Below are positions 25,124-34,052 of a stretch of 45,695 bases of DNA, in pieces. This DNA comes from DATJSJ01 sp035504175 (GTDB taxonomy: Bacteria; Pseudomonadota; Alphaproteobacteria; Acetobacterales; Acetobacteraceae). Both the position numbers and the translations under genes were made by a program. Under the pieces are notes generated by a model. That model saw nothing but the letters and a program-made list of their open reading frames with translations. It had not been told where the DNA came from and did no database searches. The stretch is taken from assembly GCA_035504175.1 (NCBI GenBank), contig DATJSJ010000116.1, forward strand, positions 1 through 45,695. The letters run 5' to 3'. Every line of letters begins with the position of its first letter. Position 1 is the first letter of the stretch.

Positions 25124-26443
25124 TCAGGCCTGCGCCGCCGCCGCACGCTCCAAGGCCCCAGCGATGACAAGCGCCCGCACCTCGTGCCAGGGCGGCACGA
25201 CGATCTGCATGGCGACCGGCATGCCCTCGGCCGCGCGTCCCATCGGCAGCGACACCGCCGCCAGGCCGAGGAAGTTGACGAAGCGGGTCAGTCCGCCCGG
25301 GCTCACCGCCTCGTCGCACGCGTCCAGCTTCGGCGCCGGATAGGGCGTGGTCGGAAGCAGCAGCGCGTCGACCTCCTCGAACAGCGCCGCCGCGGCCTGC
25401 ATGCCCTCGGCCTGCGCCTCGAGTGCCGCGAGCAGCCGCGGCGCACTGATCGCGTGGCCCTGCCGGATGCGCTCGCGCACCGGCGCGCCGAGCCGGTTCG
25501 GCTCCGCCTCGGCCAGCGCGCCGTAGGCGCGGTAGGCGTCGCTCGCCATGATGTCGCCGAGCCGCGTGGCGTACTCGGCGAGGCTCTGCGGCAGCGCCGC
25601 CGGACGCACCGCCGCGCCGAGCGCCGCGAGCATGTCGCGCGTCGCCGCGAACACGCGTGCCGTGTCCGCGTGCAGCGACTCGGCGGGCAGCTCCGGCACG
25701 CCGATCCGCATGCCCCCGACGCCGCGCTGCGTCACCAGCGCCGGATCCTCGACCAGGGCCGGGCCGCCGGCGACGCGCGGCGCGTCCTCGGCCAGCAGCG
25801 CGGCGAACACCCGGGCCGCGTCCAGCACCGTCGCGGCGAGCGGTCCCACCGTGTCCAGCCGCGGGCTCAAGGGAAGCACGCCGCGGTTGGGCAGCAGCCC
25901 CGCCGTGGTCTTGAGCCCCACCACGCCGCAGAACGAAGCCGGCAGCCGCACCGATCCGCCCGTGTCCGTGCCAAGCGCCGCCGCCACCATCCCGGCCGCG
26001 ACCGCCGCCCCCGAGCCGCTGGAGGAGCCGCCGGGCGCCCGCGCCGCCTGGCGGTCGCGCGGATTGCGTGGCGTGCCCATGGAGACGTTCGTGCCCCAGC
26101 CGCCGAACGCATATTCCACGGTCTTGGTCTTGCCGATCATCACGGCGCCGGCAGCGCGCAGCCGCTGCACCACGGCCGCGTCGCGCGCCGCTGGCGCGAC
26201 CCCCTCGCGCGTGCGCGACCCGCCGCCGGTCGGCAGGCCCGCGACGTCGATGATGTCCTTGACCCCCACAACCATGCCGGTGAGCGGACCGCGCGGCATC
26301 CCCAGTGCCAGCATCGCCTCGAGATGCCGCGCCTGCTCGCGCGCATGCGCCGGCAGCACGGTCGCGAAGGCGCCGATCTCGGTCTCCTGCGCCGTGATCG
26401 CGGCCAGCGCCGCCTCCACCGCCTGGGTTGGCGTCGTCTCCAC
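25124..26443 (-). CDS. Amidase (amidase-signature family)
   Basis: A 439-aa amidase-signature enzyme. The Ser-cisSer-Lys triad is visible: K62 in GVKDIIDVAGL, the cis-Ser in APGGSSSGSGAAVAAG (about 140) and the nucleophile S164 in GTDTGGSVRLPAS. No signal peptide is seen. Members hydrolyse amides or carbamates; the substrate cannot be read from sequence. It is not a GatA, since no gatB or gatC is adjacent and it is slightly short. It lies 117 bp downstream of no coupled gene, so it is probably transcribed alone. Confidence 0.92.
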   Translation of the reverse strand: METTPTQAVEAALAAITAQETEIGAFATVLPAHAREQARHLEAMLALGMPRGPLTGMVVGVKDIIDVAGLPTGGGSRTREGVAPAARDAAVVQRLRAAGAVMIGKTKTVEYAFGGWGTNVSMGTPRNPRDRQAARAPGGSSSGSGAAVAAGMVAAALGTDTGGSVRLPASFCGVVGLKTTAGLLPNRGVLPLSPRLDTVGPLAATVLDAARVFAALLAEDAPRVAGGPALVEDPALVTQRGVGGMRIGVPELPAESLHADTARVFAATRDMLAALGAAVRPAALPQSLAEYATRLGDIMASDAYRAYGALAEAEPNRLGAPVRERIRQGHAISAPRLLAALEAQAEGMQAAAALFEEVDALLLPTTPYPAPKLDACDEAVSPGGLTRFVNFLGLAAVSLPMGRAAEGMPVAMQIVVPPWHEVRALVIAGALERAAAAQA

Positions 26444-26648
26444 GGGCAGCTCCCTTCGCCTGCGTTCCGATCCCCCATCTTGGGCACAACACCGGTCCGG
26501 GTCACTCCCGCGATGCGGCGCCGTCCCGGTCTCGCTGACGGGCGCATGGGCCGGATCCGGCCCCGCGACGGCGGTTTTGTGCGGCGAGCCCGCTCCCGGC
26601 TAGGGTGCAACCAATCGTGGAACACCGCTTTCGTCGGGAGACGACGCC

Positions 26649-28250
26649 ATGCCGGATATTCTCGTGGTCGGCGCCGGCCCGGTCGGCCTGACCCTCGCGG
26701 CTGAGCTTGCCCGCCACGGCACGACCTGCCGCATCATCGACCGGTTGCCGCAGCCGCTCCCCTGGTGCCGTGCGATCGGCGTCTCCCCGCGCACGCTGGA
26801 AGTCTGGGACGACATGGGCGTGGCGCGTGACCTGATCGATGCCGGGCTGTGGCTGCAGGGGATGCGCTCGATCGTCGACGGACGGGTGTTCGCCGAGGCA
26901 CCGGTCCCCGACCCGCCCGACGACCGTCCCTACGCGACGCTCGGCGTGCCGCAGAATATGACGGAGCAGGTGCTCACCCGGCATCTGGCCCGCTTCGGCA
27001 TCGGCATCGAGCGCGGCACCACCCTGGCGTCGTTGTCGCAGGACGCGGACGCCGTCGCGGTGCGGCTCGAGCGGGAGGGCGGCACCGAGGACGCAAGCTT
27101 CCGCTACGTGGTCGGCTGCGACGGCGCGCACAGCACGGTGCGGCGCGCGATCGGCATCGAATTCGAAGGTGACGCCTTCCCGATGCCGTTCATGCTGGGC
27201 GACGTGCGGATCGACTGGGACCTGCCGCGCGGCGTCGCGCTCCGCGCGATGCGTCTGCACGAGGACGCGGCGCCGGACATGTTCATCGCCATCCCGCTGC
27301 CCGAGCCCGGCCGCTACCGGGTCTCCGCCCTCGCACCTCCGGCGCTGGTGCCGGCGGGGACGTCCGATCACGGCATCCAGGCGGAGCTGCGCGGCCCGGA
27401 TATCGGCGCGCTGCAGGCGGTTTCGGATGACCTGGTGCCGGATCGGCCGCGTCTCGCCGATCTGCGCTGGTCGTCGATCTTCCGCATCAGCATGCGGCTG
27501 GCGGCCCGCTACCGGGTGGGACGCGCCTTCATCGCCGGGGATGCCGCCCACATCCATCCGCCGACCGGTGGACAGGGGATGAACACGGGCATCCAGGATG
27601 CGTACAACCTGGCCTGGAAGGTGGCACTGGTCGCGAACGGGGCGGCGCCGGACTCGCTGCTCGACAGCTACGAGGCGGAACGGCATCCGGTCGGCGCCGA
27701 GGTCGTCGCGCGCACGCGAGCGGCGAGCGAGGGCTATGGCCGCGAGCCATCCGGCCGGGCCGACCGGGACGCCAATTCGCAGCTCGGCATTTCCTATCGC
27801 GGCACGCCCTGGGTGCGCGAGGACGCGCCGGACCTCGACCAGTCGGTGCCGGCCGCCGGCGACCGTGCACCCGACGCCGGCGGCTTGCGCCGACGCGGCC
27901 TCGGCTTCCCGATGCGCCTGTTCGACGCGCTCCGCGGCCCGGAGCATGTGCTTCTGGCTCACCTGCCGGACGAGGACGCGGCAGGCAGCCTCGCCGATCT
28001 CGCCGCGACCGCCGCGGCGTTGCCGCCGCGATCCGGATCGCGACTGCGCGTCGTCGCGATCGTCGCCGCCGCGGCACCGGCGGATGCGTATGGGGTCACG
28101 GCGCTGCGCGATTCGGATGGCCGGTTCGCCGCCGCCTATGGCGCGGCCCAGGCATGTTTCCTGGTGCGTCCGGACGGCCATATCGGCTGGCGCGGGCCGT
28201 CCTGGCGCGACGACGGGCTCACCGCCCAGTTGGCGCGCAGCTTCTGCTGA
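26649..28250 (+). CDS. FAD-dependent aromatic monooxygenase (PheA/TfdB type)
   Basis: A 533-aa class A flavoprotein hydroxylase. The N-terminal FAD motif is ILVVGAGPVGLTLAAELARHG, the DG motif is VVGCDGAHSTVRRAIG, and the GD motif is FIAGDAAHIHPPTGGQGMN (about 295-313). A C-terminal thioredoxin-like domain ends with FLVRPDGHIGWRG, as in phenol or 3-(3-hydroxyphenyl)propionate hydroxylases. It probably hydroxylates an aromatic compound using NAD(P)H and oxygen; the substrate is unknown. No ring-cleavage gene adjoins it. Confidence 0.9.
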   Translation: MPDILVVGAGPVGLTLAAELARHGTTCRIIDRLPQPLPWCRAIGVSPRTLEVWDDMGVARDLIDAGLWLQGMRSIVDGRVFAEAPVPDPPDDRPYATLGVPQNMTEQVLTRHLARFGIGIERGTTLASLSQDADAVAVRLEREGGTEDASFRYVVGCDGAHSTVRRAIGIEFEGDAFPMPFMLGDVRIDWDLPRGVALRAMRLHEDAAPDMFIAIPLPEPGRYRVSALAPPALVPAGTSDHGIQAELRGPDIGALQAVSDDLVPDRPRLADLRWSSIFRISMRLAARYRVGRAFIAGDAAHIHPPTGGQGMNTGIQDAYNLAWKVALVANGAAPDSLLDSYEAERHPVGAEVVARTRAASEGYGREPSGRADRDANSQLGISYRGTPWVREDAPDLDQSVPAAGDRAPDAGGLRRRGLGFPMRLFDALRGPEHVLLAHLPDEDAAGSLADLAATAAALPPRSGSRLRVVAIVAAAAPADAYGVTALRDSDGRFAAAYGAAQACFLVRPDGHIGWRGPSWRDDGLTAQLARSFC

Positions 28251-28348
28251 CCCGGGCGGCGGGCCGCGCCGCCGCCCTTCACCAAAGCCCGCGGCTCAAC
28301 CGTCCGCGAAGCGGCGGTGACGCGTGCGACGCAAGCGGACGCGGCGCC

Positions 28349-29212
28349 TCAGCGCTGCACCACCCGCCGGTACAGGTGCCAGGTCCCGTGCCCCAACACC
28401 GGCAGCACGATGACGAGGCCGAGGAACAGCGGAATCGACCCGAGCAGCAGCCCGGCCGCCACGATCAGCCCCCAGAGCGCCATCGTTCCGGGATTGGCGG
28501 CGACCGCGCGGACCGAGGTCCAGAGTGCGGTCTCGAACCCGACCTCGCGATCGAGCAGCAGCGGAAACGACACCACGCCGATCGCCAGCGCCACCACGGC
28601 GAACAGGAATCCCACCCCCATCCCGATCACGATCAGCGCCCAGCCGCGGCTGGTGCCGACCACGTCGCGTACAAAGCCGACCAGCGAATGCGGCTGCTCC
28701 GGCCCCAGCGTCAGCGTGTAGATCCCCTTCGCCGCCATCAGCCACAGGCCGAACAGCGCGAGCAGGACCAGGCCCACCATGATGATCGATCCGAGCGCGT
28801 GTGAGCGCAGCACGCCGAACGCGTCCGCCCAGCTCACCTCCAGCCCCTGTTCGCGCCGCCGGCTGATCTCGTAGAGCCCGACCGCCGCCAGCGGCCCGAC
28901 CAGCGCGAAGCCCGCGGCAAGCGGGAACAGCAGCGGCAGCGTCGCCATGCCGGATGCCATGTTGCCGAGGATCAGCCCCAGCACCGGATAGGCGACGCAG
29001 AGAAAGATCACGTCGGTCCGGTTCGACTTGAAGTCGTCGAGCCCGCGCGCCAGTGCTTCGCGCAGATCGGCGATGCCGATCCGCGCAATGCGCGGCGGCG
29101 GCCCGAGCACCTCCTCCTGGGCGTGTCGGACATCATGTCCCACGGCACCGACCGCCCCGGCCCCGAGCCGCAGCTGATCGACGCCCCATTCAATCGGGTT
29201 CCGGATGGCCAT
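28349..29212 (-). CDS. DUF2189 integral membrane protein
   Basis: A 287-aa protein with about six membrane spans. The cytoplasmic N terminus carries IGIADLREALARGLDDFKSNRTDVIFLCVAYP, typical of DUF2189, followed by GLYEISRRREQGLEVSWADAF and VVSFPLLLDREVGFETALWTS. No function is established for the family. It stands alone between the monooxygenase (convergent) and the DUF4331 gene. Confidence 0.85.
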   Translation of the reverse strand: MAIRNPIEWGVDQLRLGAGAVGAVGHDVRHAQEEVLGPPPRIARIGIADLREALARGLDDFKSNRTDVIFLCVAYPVLGLILGNMASGMATLPLLFPLAAGFALVGPLAAVGLYEISRRREQGLEVSWADAFGVLRSHALGSIIMVGLVLLALFGLWLMAAKGIYTLTLGPEQPHSLVGFVRDVVGTSRGWALIVIGMGVGFLFAVVALAIGVVSFPLLLDREVGFETALWTSVRAVAANPGTMALWGLIVAAGLLLGSIPLFLGLVIVLPVLGHGTWHLYRRVVQR

Positions 29213-29464
29213 GGCTCACCTCGCTCGAACCGCCGGTCCGAGGCATGCGCGGCCGCCCGCGACAGAGCCGATTGCGGCCACAGCAGCAACGTGACCGGCA
29301 AGTGCGCAACGCTACCGCCGCCGCCGCCCTCGCGTCCATCTTCCTGGACAGGATTTCATCCGCTGCAGACTGGACCTCTCGCAGGCGTCAACCGGCGCCG
29401 CGCGGCCGCAGCCTGTCCGCAGCCTGGCGCCGGTCGCCGCCCGGACCGCGTGGTCGGCCGCCGC

Positions 29465-30529
29465 TCACGTCCGCGCCGGTGCCGGCCGGGCCGGGACGAG
29501 GCCCGCCTGCTCCGTTTGTGAGTACGGTGCGCCGAAATACGGGAAATCGTCGCGGATGCGGCTCCGGTCCGGCGCCACGCCGTCGCCGAGCGTGGTGTTT
29601 GTCGCCAGCGTCAGGATCGCGTCCATGACGTCGTCGCTCAGTGCCCGGCCGTTGAAGCGGGTGGTGTCGAACACGGCAGGGCTCGCAAGCTCAAAGGGCA
29701 GCACCGACGGAAACAGCCTTGCCGCCACCTGCGACGCATACGCCGCCGCGTCGGGCGCGGAGCCGGCGAGCGCGGTCAGGCGTTCGACCATCGCGTGGAC
29801 CTGCGCGACGAAGGGAGCCTGATCGTCGGCGGGCGTCGCCCGGTTGAACCGCTCCTTCATCTCCGGATCGGGCATGAAGACATTGGTGATCAGGGGCAGC
29901 CCCCAGCGCGAGACCTGGATTTCGGGGGCATGACCGTGCAGCGAGGCCGTCGCCCAGGCGCGCACCGTCCCGTCGCCGATCGCCGCATTCTCGACCTCGA
30001 GGACGATCGCGGTGACGTTGCGGCGGGCGAAGAAGTTCTTCCGGCTCTCAAAGGCTGACCGATCGAATCGGCCTTCCTTCAGGGCGGTCCGGAATGCCCC
30101 CAATGCCGCCGCGTCGCCGGCGAAGAGATCGGGCGCCAGTCCCGCAAAGGCCACCGCCCCGGAGCCGACGGTCACCTCACCCGTGCGGCCCGCGGCGATC
30201 AGCCCGCCATCCGCGCCCTGCCGCGCCGCCGGCCCGCTTGCACGACGCACCTCGAAGCCTTGGACATGGCGGTGCTCGTCGCCGTCCGCATGCGCCGGCG
30301 GTCCGAACCGCACCTTGAACGTCACCTCTTCGCGCAGATCGCCGTCGAGATCGAAGCGGAAGGCGTAGAGCCCCTCCTCGCGGAACGTGTCCGGAGCGGA
30401 GAGGCCGGCGTCCGGATTGACCGTCATCGCCATGACCGTCCGCCCGGGAGAACCGGCGAACAGGTAGAAGTCGCACACATTGATGCGCGGATCCTCCAAC
30501 GCCGTCGGCGTGTCGAAATGATGAGACAT
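29465..30529 (-). CDS. DUF4331 family protein
   Basis: A 354-aa protein starting MSHHFDTPTALEDPRINVCD, the hallmark of DUF4331, followed by FYLFAGSPGRTVMAMTVNPDAG and repeated DGDLREEVTFKVRFG-type strands. It lacks the signal peptide seen in many members, and its function is unknown. The ATG at 30529 has GAAGG about 7 nt upstream. A longer frame to 30685 lacks family similarity. It is divergent from a LysR-type gene 246 bp away, which may regulate it. Confidence 0.85.
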   Translation of the reverse strand: MSHHFDTPTALEDPRINVCDFYLFAGSPGRTVMAMTVNPDAGLSAPDTFREEGLYAFRFDLDGDLREEVTFKVRFGPPAHADGDEHRHVQGFEVRRASGPAARQGADGGLIAAGRTGEVTVGSGAVAFAGLAPDLFAGDAAALGAFRTALKEGRFDRSAFESRKNFFARRNVTAIVLEVENAAIGDGTVRAWATASLHGHAPEIQVSRWGLPLITNVFMPDPEMKERFNRATPADDQAPFVAQVHAMVERLTALAGSAPDAAAYASQVAARLFPSVLPFELASPAVFDTTRFNGRALSDDVMDAILTLATNTTLGDGVAPDRSRIRDDFPYFGAPYSQTEQAGLVPARPAPART

Positions 30530-30775
30530 CCTGACCCTTCTCGCCCTTTCCAGCCGCTCTCCGTGCACGACGCAGCCATCCCAGCGTCCCTTCCGGCACG
30601 ATCGCCTGCAGGCCAGAGACACCGGCCGGGCCGCCGGCGCCAATGCCTTTGCGGCATCGGTTCGATGCCTCCTTTCGCGCCGCACCGGCAGGCGGCGTCC
30701 GGTCGGATCATTTCATCCGCAGGGACGTTCCTGTACCACCGAACTCCATGACGCGCCGGGCCAGCCGTCGGGGCA
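30530..30775. promoter_or_regulatory. Divergent promoter region between DUF4331 and LysR genes
   Basis: The 246-bp gap separates two divergently read genes and so must hold both promoters. LysR regulators usually bind such gaps, so an operator is expected, but I could not identify a convincing T-N11-A palindrome by eye. Confidence 0.35.
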
Positions 30776-31708
30776 ATGCCAATGGAACTCCACGAAATCC
30801 GGTATTTCCTGGCGGTCGCGGAGACGCGCAACTTCACCAGGGCGGCGCAGGCGTGCCACGTCACCCAGCCGGCGCTGACCCGTGCCATCCGCAAGATGGA
30901 GGACGAACTGGGCGGTCCGCTGTTCTCCCGCGAACGCAACAACACCCACCTGACCGAGCTGGGCCGGCTGCTCGAGCCGCATCTCGCCGAGGTCATGGCG
31001 CGCACCGGACAGGCGAAGCGGGCCGCCGCCCGGTTTCTCAATCTCGAAGGCGCCCACCTGGCGCTCGGCGTCATGTGCACGATCGCGCCGGTGCAGTTCG
31101 TCAGCTTCCTCGGCCGCTTCCGCGCCGATCATCCGGGCATCGAGATCACCCTGCTCGAAGCCGTGCCCGAGCGACTGTGCGAATCGCTGGTGAAGGGTGA
31201 GCTGGACGTCGCGCTGATGGCACGGCCCGGCGGGTTCCCGCCGCCGCTGCACGCGACGCCGCTCTATGCCGAGCGCTTCGTCGTCGCCTGCTCGGCCGGT
31301 CATCGCTTTGCCACGCAGCGGCAGGTGCCGATGGCCGAGCTGGACGGCGAGTTCTATTTCTCCCGCATCAACTGCGAATATTCCGACGTGCTGGCGGAGC
31401 TCTGCGTCGAGCGCGGCGTCAGGCTCGTGCGCTCGTACCGGAGCGAACGCGAGGACTGGATCCTGACGATGGTCGCAGCCGGTCTCGGCGTCTGCTTCCT
31501 CCCCGAATACACCGCGGCCTTTCCCGGCGTGATCGGCTGCCCGGTGGTCGCACCCGCGGTCGATCGCAGCGTCTGCCTGGTCACGGTGGCCGGGCGACGC
31601 CCCTCGCCACCGGTCACGGCCCTGACGCAGGCGATGCGCCGCTATGCCTGGCCTGTCGCGCCGGACCGCCGCCCTTCACCCGCAACATCTGGCGCCGGTC
31701 ACCCGTGA
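30776..31708 (+). CDS. LysR-family transcriptional regulator
   Basis: A 310-aa regulator. The N-terminal winged helix is MELHEIRYFLAVAETRNFTR, then AAQACHVTQPALTRAIRKME. The effector-binding domain (about 92-290) has LALGVMCTIAPVQFVSFLGRF and VAAGLGVCFLPEY. The opening DNA-binding sequence resembles the HdfR/OxyR-like subgroup. An ATG at 30782 is a second possible start that gives the commoner MELHEIR beginning. The divergent DUF4331 gene is the likely target. Confidence 0.92.
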   Translation: MPMELHEIRYFLAVAETRNFTRAAQACHVTQPALTRAIRKMEDELGGPLFSRERNNTHLTELGRLLEPHLAEVMARTGQAKRAAARFLNLEGAHLALGVMCTIAPVQFVSFLGRFRADHPGIEITLLEAVPERLCESLVKGELDVALMARPGGFPPPLHATPLYAERFVVACSAGHRFATQRQVPMAELDGEFYFSRINCEYSDVLAELCVERGVRLVRSYRSEREDWILTMVAAGLGVCFLPEYTAAFPGVIGCPVVAPAVDRSVCLVTVAGRRPSPPVTALTQAMRRYAWPVAPDRRPSPATSGAGHP

Positions 31709-31718
31709 ACGGCGCGCC

Positions 31719-32681
31719 CTACCGCGCCAGCCGCCAGGCCGCACCCAGCAGATCGAACAGATCGACCACCCGCGCCACGTAGTGATCGCGCAGCGCGAAG
31801 GCCGGTGCCGCAGGATCGAAGGCCTGCCGCTCGAGATTGTCGATCAGCTTCAACAGCCGCCGCCGGTGCAGCCCCAGCCGTCGCTGCACCGGATCCGCGA
31901 TGATGCCGGCAAACGCCGCGAACACGCTCGCCGACAGCATCATCCCGCCGGTCAGCCCCGCCACCAGCGCCACCGGCGGCGCCACCGGGAACAGCCCGTA
32001 CCACACGCTGCCCAGCCCGGCGCCGAGCGGAAACGACGCCACCGCCGCCTGCTGCGCCAGAATCGCCGCCAGCGTCGGCCCGAGTGACACCATCCCCGGC
32101 GTCAGCTTGTTCAGCGCCAGCGCCCCGGCCGAGAGCGACAGCAGCGCCGTCGTGATCTCCGACGCCGCCGCCCGTGTCGCCGCATACTCGCCCATCGCAT
32201 CCTGCAGGCGCTGCCGGAACTCCGGCTCCCCGGCCCGGCCGGCCACCGCCGCCAGCGTCTCCTGCACCCGCGCCTCGACGCGCGGATCGGCCAGCAGGAC
32301 TTCCGCCAGCGCATCGCGGCGCGATTCGCGCGCGCCGTCGCGCGCCGGCAGCTCAAGCAACTCCGTCATCACCAGCCAGCGCATCTCGCGCGCCACCCTT
32401 GTGTCGAGCAGCACATGCCGGCGAGCAAGCGACGCGGCCAGGCGCGGCGCTCCGAATCGGCGCGCGGCGGCGGCCGCGGCATGCACCGCGGCGTTGGGGC
32501 CAGCGAGCGAGAGATTGGCCGGGGCGCGCAAAATGTCCCAGCCCAGCGCGGCACGGTGAATGCGCAGCGCGCCGCGGACGGAGAAATGGCGGTTGATGAA
32601 CGGGTCTACGCGCAGACGGCGGGCGGCAAAGTAGCGGCGCAGGCCGTCTTCGACGATTTCTTGGGGGATGGCGGGCGGCAT
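31719..32681 (-). CDS. DUF6635-like membrane-associated protein
   Basis: A 320-aa protein beginning MPPAIPQEIVEDGLRRYFAA, then RVDPFINRHFSVRGALRIHRAALGWD and LLELPARDG. The middle is helical and alanine-rich. Two or three hydrophobic stretches (PLGAGLGSVWYGLFPVAPPVAL and GGMMLSASVFAAFAGII, about 225-275) may span the membrane. I assign DUF6635 from memory of this pattern; no function is known. The ATG at 32681 lies after an intergenic hairpin block. An extension upstream to 32882 would be translated from the hairpins and is rejected. Confidence 0.65.
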   Translation of the reverse strand: MPPAIPQEIVEDGLRRYFAARRLRVDPFINRHFSVRGALRIHRAALGWDILRAPANLSLAGPNAAVHAAAAAARRFGAPRLAASLARRHVLLDTRVAREMRWLVMTELLELPARDGARESRRDALAEVLLADPRVEARVQETLAAVAGRAGEPEFRQRLQDAMGEYAATRAAASEITTALLSLSAGALALNKLTPGMVSLGPTLAAILAQQAAVASFPLGAGLGSVWYGLFPVAPPVALVAGLTGGMMLSASVFAAFAGIIADPVQRRLGLHRRRLLKLIDNLERQAFDPAAPAFALRDHYVARVVDLFDLLGAAWRLAR

Positions 32682-32694
32682 CAGGAAGGAAGGC

Positions 32695-32738
32695 CAGGGG
32701 CTCCGCCCCTGCACCCCGCTGGGGCCGTACGGCCCCAG
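32695..32738. repeat. Two adjacent intergenic hairpins
   Basis: CAGGGGC at 32695-32701 pairs with GCCCCTG at 32705-32711 around TCC. A perfect 20-bp palindrome fills 32719-32738. The style and the GGGGC/GCCCC stems match the larger mosaic at 19503-19746. They lie between the 90-aa gene and the DUF6635-like gene, both on the minus strand, and could terminate or attenuate transcription. Confidence 0.8.
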
Positions 32739-32745
32739 ACCCCGA

Positions 32746-33018
32746 TTACGTTTCTTCGCTGATTTCGGCTTCCAGCGCCTCCAGACGCTGCTCCAGGTCG
32801 GAGAGCGAGGACGATCCCAGACCGGCTCCCGCCAACGCGGCCAGGAACAACATACGGCAACGATCGCGATCGGCCTCGACATCCCCGGGCGGGCGACAGC
32901 GGGCCAGACAATCGAGATAGGCGGCTCGCCCGGACACCGGCGAAATCGACACGCCAGCCAGAATCTCGTCCAGCCGCGTCTCCACCCAACCCGGCGTGGC
33001 CGCCCGCTCCTCTGACAC
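32746..33018 (-). CDS. Hypothetical 90-aa protein downstream of argF
   Basis: From a GTG at 33018, 8 nt after the argF stop, the frame encodes 90 aa (reading MSEERAATPGWVETRLDEIL at the start). The C-terminal SLSDLEQRLEALEAEISEE is a likely short coiled coil. AYLDCLARCRPPGDVEADRDRCR holds two closely spaced cysteines. No named family is recognised. GAGGAG occurs just inside the frame, not before it, so the exact start is uncertain. Position and spacing suggest co-transcription with argDF. Confidence 0.55.
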   Translation of the reverse strand: MSEERAATPGWVETRLDEILAGVSISPVSGRAAYLDCLARCRPPGDVEADRDRCRMLFLAALAGAGLGSSSLSDLEQRLEALEAEISEET

Positions 33019-33026
33019 GCGCGGCG

Positions 33027-34052
33027 TCAGCCCCCGCCAGCCGGCGCGGGAAGGGCACCCATCGCCCAGGCCAGCACGCCCTTCTGCGCATGCAGGCGAT
33101 TCTCCGCCTCGTCGAACACCACCGATTGCGGACCGTCGATCACCTCCGCCGCAACCTCCTCCCCACGATGCGCCGGAAGACAATGCATGAAAATCGCATC
33201 CGGCGCCGCCATCGCCATCAACGACGCCGTAACGCGAAACGGCACCAGCAGATTGTGCCGGCTCTCCGCCGGATCATCCGACATGCTGACCCACGTATCC
33301 GTCACCACACAGCGCGCACCGCGCACCGCCGCCGCCGCATCCTCCGTCACCTCGACCGCAGCACCCTCGGCCCGCGCCCAGGCCAGCAGCGCGGCCGGCG
33401 GACGCAACACGCCCGGCGTCGCCAGGCGCAGCGTGAAACCGAACCGCGCCGCCGCCTCGATCCAGCTCCGCGCCACGTTGTTGCCGTCGCCGCACCAGGC
33501 AACCACCTGGCCGGCGATCGGACCGCGATGCTGCTCGAACGTCATCACGTCGGCCATGAGCTGGCAGGGATGGCTCGCCTCGGTCAGCCCGTTGATCACC
33601 GGTACCGTCGCGTGCGCCGCCAGCTCCTGCAGCTTCGCCGCGCTGTCGGTGCGCAGCATGATCGCATCGACGTAGCGCGACAGCACCTGCGCCGTGTCGG
33701 CGATCGTCTCGCCGCGGCCGAGCTGCATGTCGCGTCCCGAGAGCACCACCACGTCGCCGCCGAGCTGGCGCATCGCCAGCTCGAAACTGACCCGCGTGCG
33801 CGTGCTCGGCTTCTCGAAGATCAGCGCCAGCGTCCGCCCGGCGAGCGGACGGTGCGCCAGCACCGCCGGCACGCCGCCCCGCGCGCTGCGCTGGCGCGCG
33901 CCGGCCGCCTCGCGGAAGTGCGAGGCGACATCGAGCATCTGCCGCAGCGTCGCGGTGTCGAAATCGCGCAGGTCGAGGAAATGCCGCGGCCGCTCCGGCG
34001 CGCCGCCGGAACTGTCGGAGGCGCCGGACCGCGCCTGGGCCGCGGCGCTCAT
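33027..34052 (-). CDS. argF: Ornithine carbamoyltransferase
   Basis: A 341-aa enzyme that makes citrulline from ornithine and carbamoyl phosphate. The carbamoyl-phosphate site FEKPSTRTRVSFE, the HPCQ motif in TEASHPCQLMAD and the ornithine-side MHCLPAHRGEEV are all present. The start overlaps the argD stop by 4 nt (ATGA). An N-terminal extension of about 20 aa (AAAQARSGASDSSGG) precedes the conserved HFLDLRDF; the usual length is about 305-310 aa. Confidence 0.96.
   Translation of the reverse strand: MSAAAQARSGASDSSGGAPERPRHFLDLRDFDTATLRQMLDVASHFREAAGARQRSARGGVPAVLAHRPLAGRTLALIFEKPSTRTRVSFELAMRQLGGDVVVLSGRDMQLGRGETIADTAQVLSRYVDAIMLRTDSAAKLQELAAHATVPVINGLTEASHPCQLMADVMTFEQHRGPIAGQVVAWCGDGNNVARSWIEAAARFGFTLRLATPGVLRPPAALLAWARAEGAAVEVTEDAAAAVRGARCVVTDTWVSMSDDPAESRHNLLVPFRVTASLMAMAAPDAIFMHCLPAHRGEEVAAEVIDGPQSVVFDEAENRLHAQKGVLAWAMGALPAPAGGG

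Noticed and set aside
24371..26704. Long plus-strand open frame (777 codons) across the hexulose-phosphate synthase and amidase genes
   Set aside because: Low-complexity Arg/His/Gln-rich translation with no domain; the antisense genes have complete catalytic motifs.
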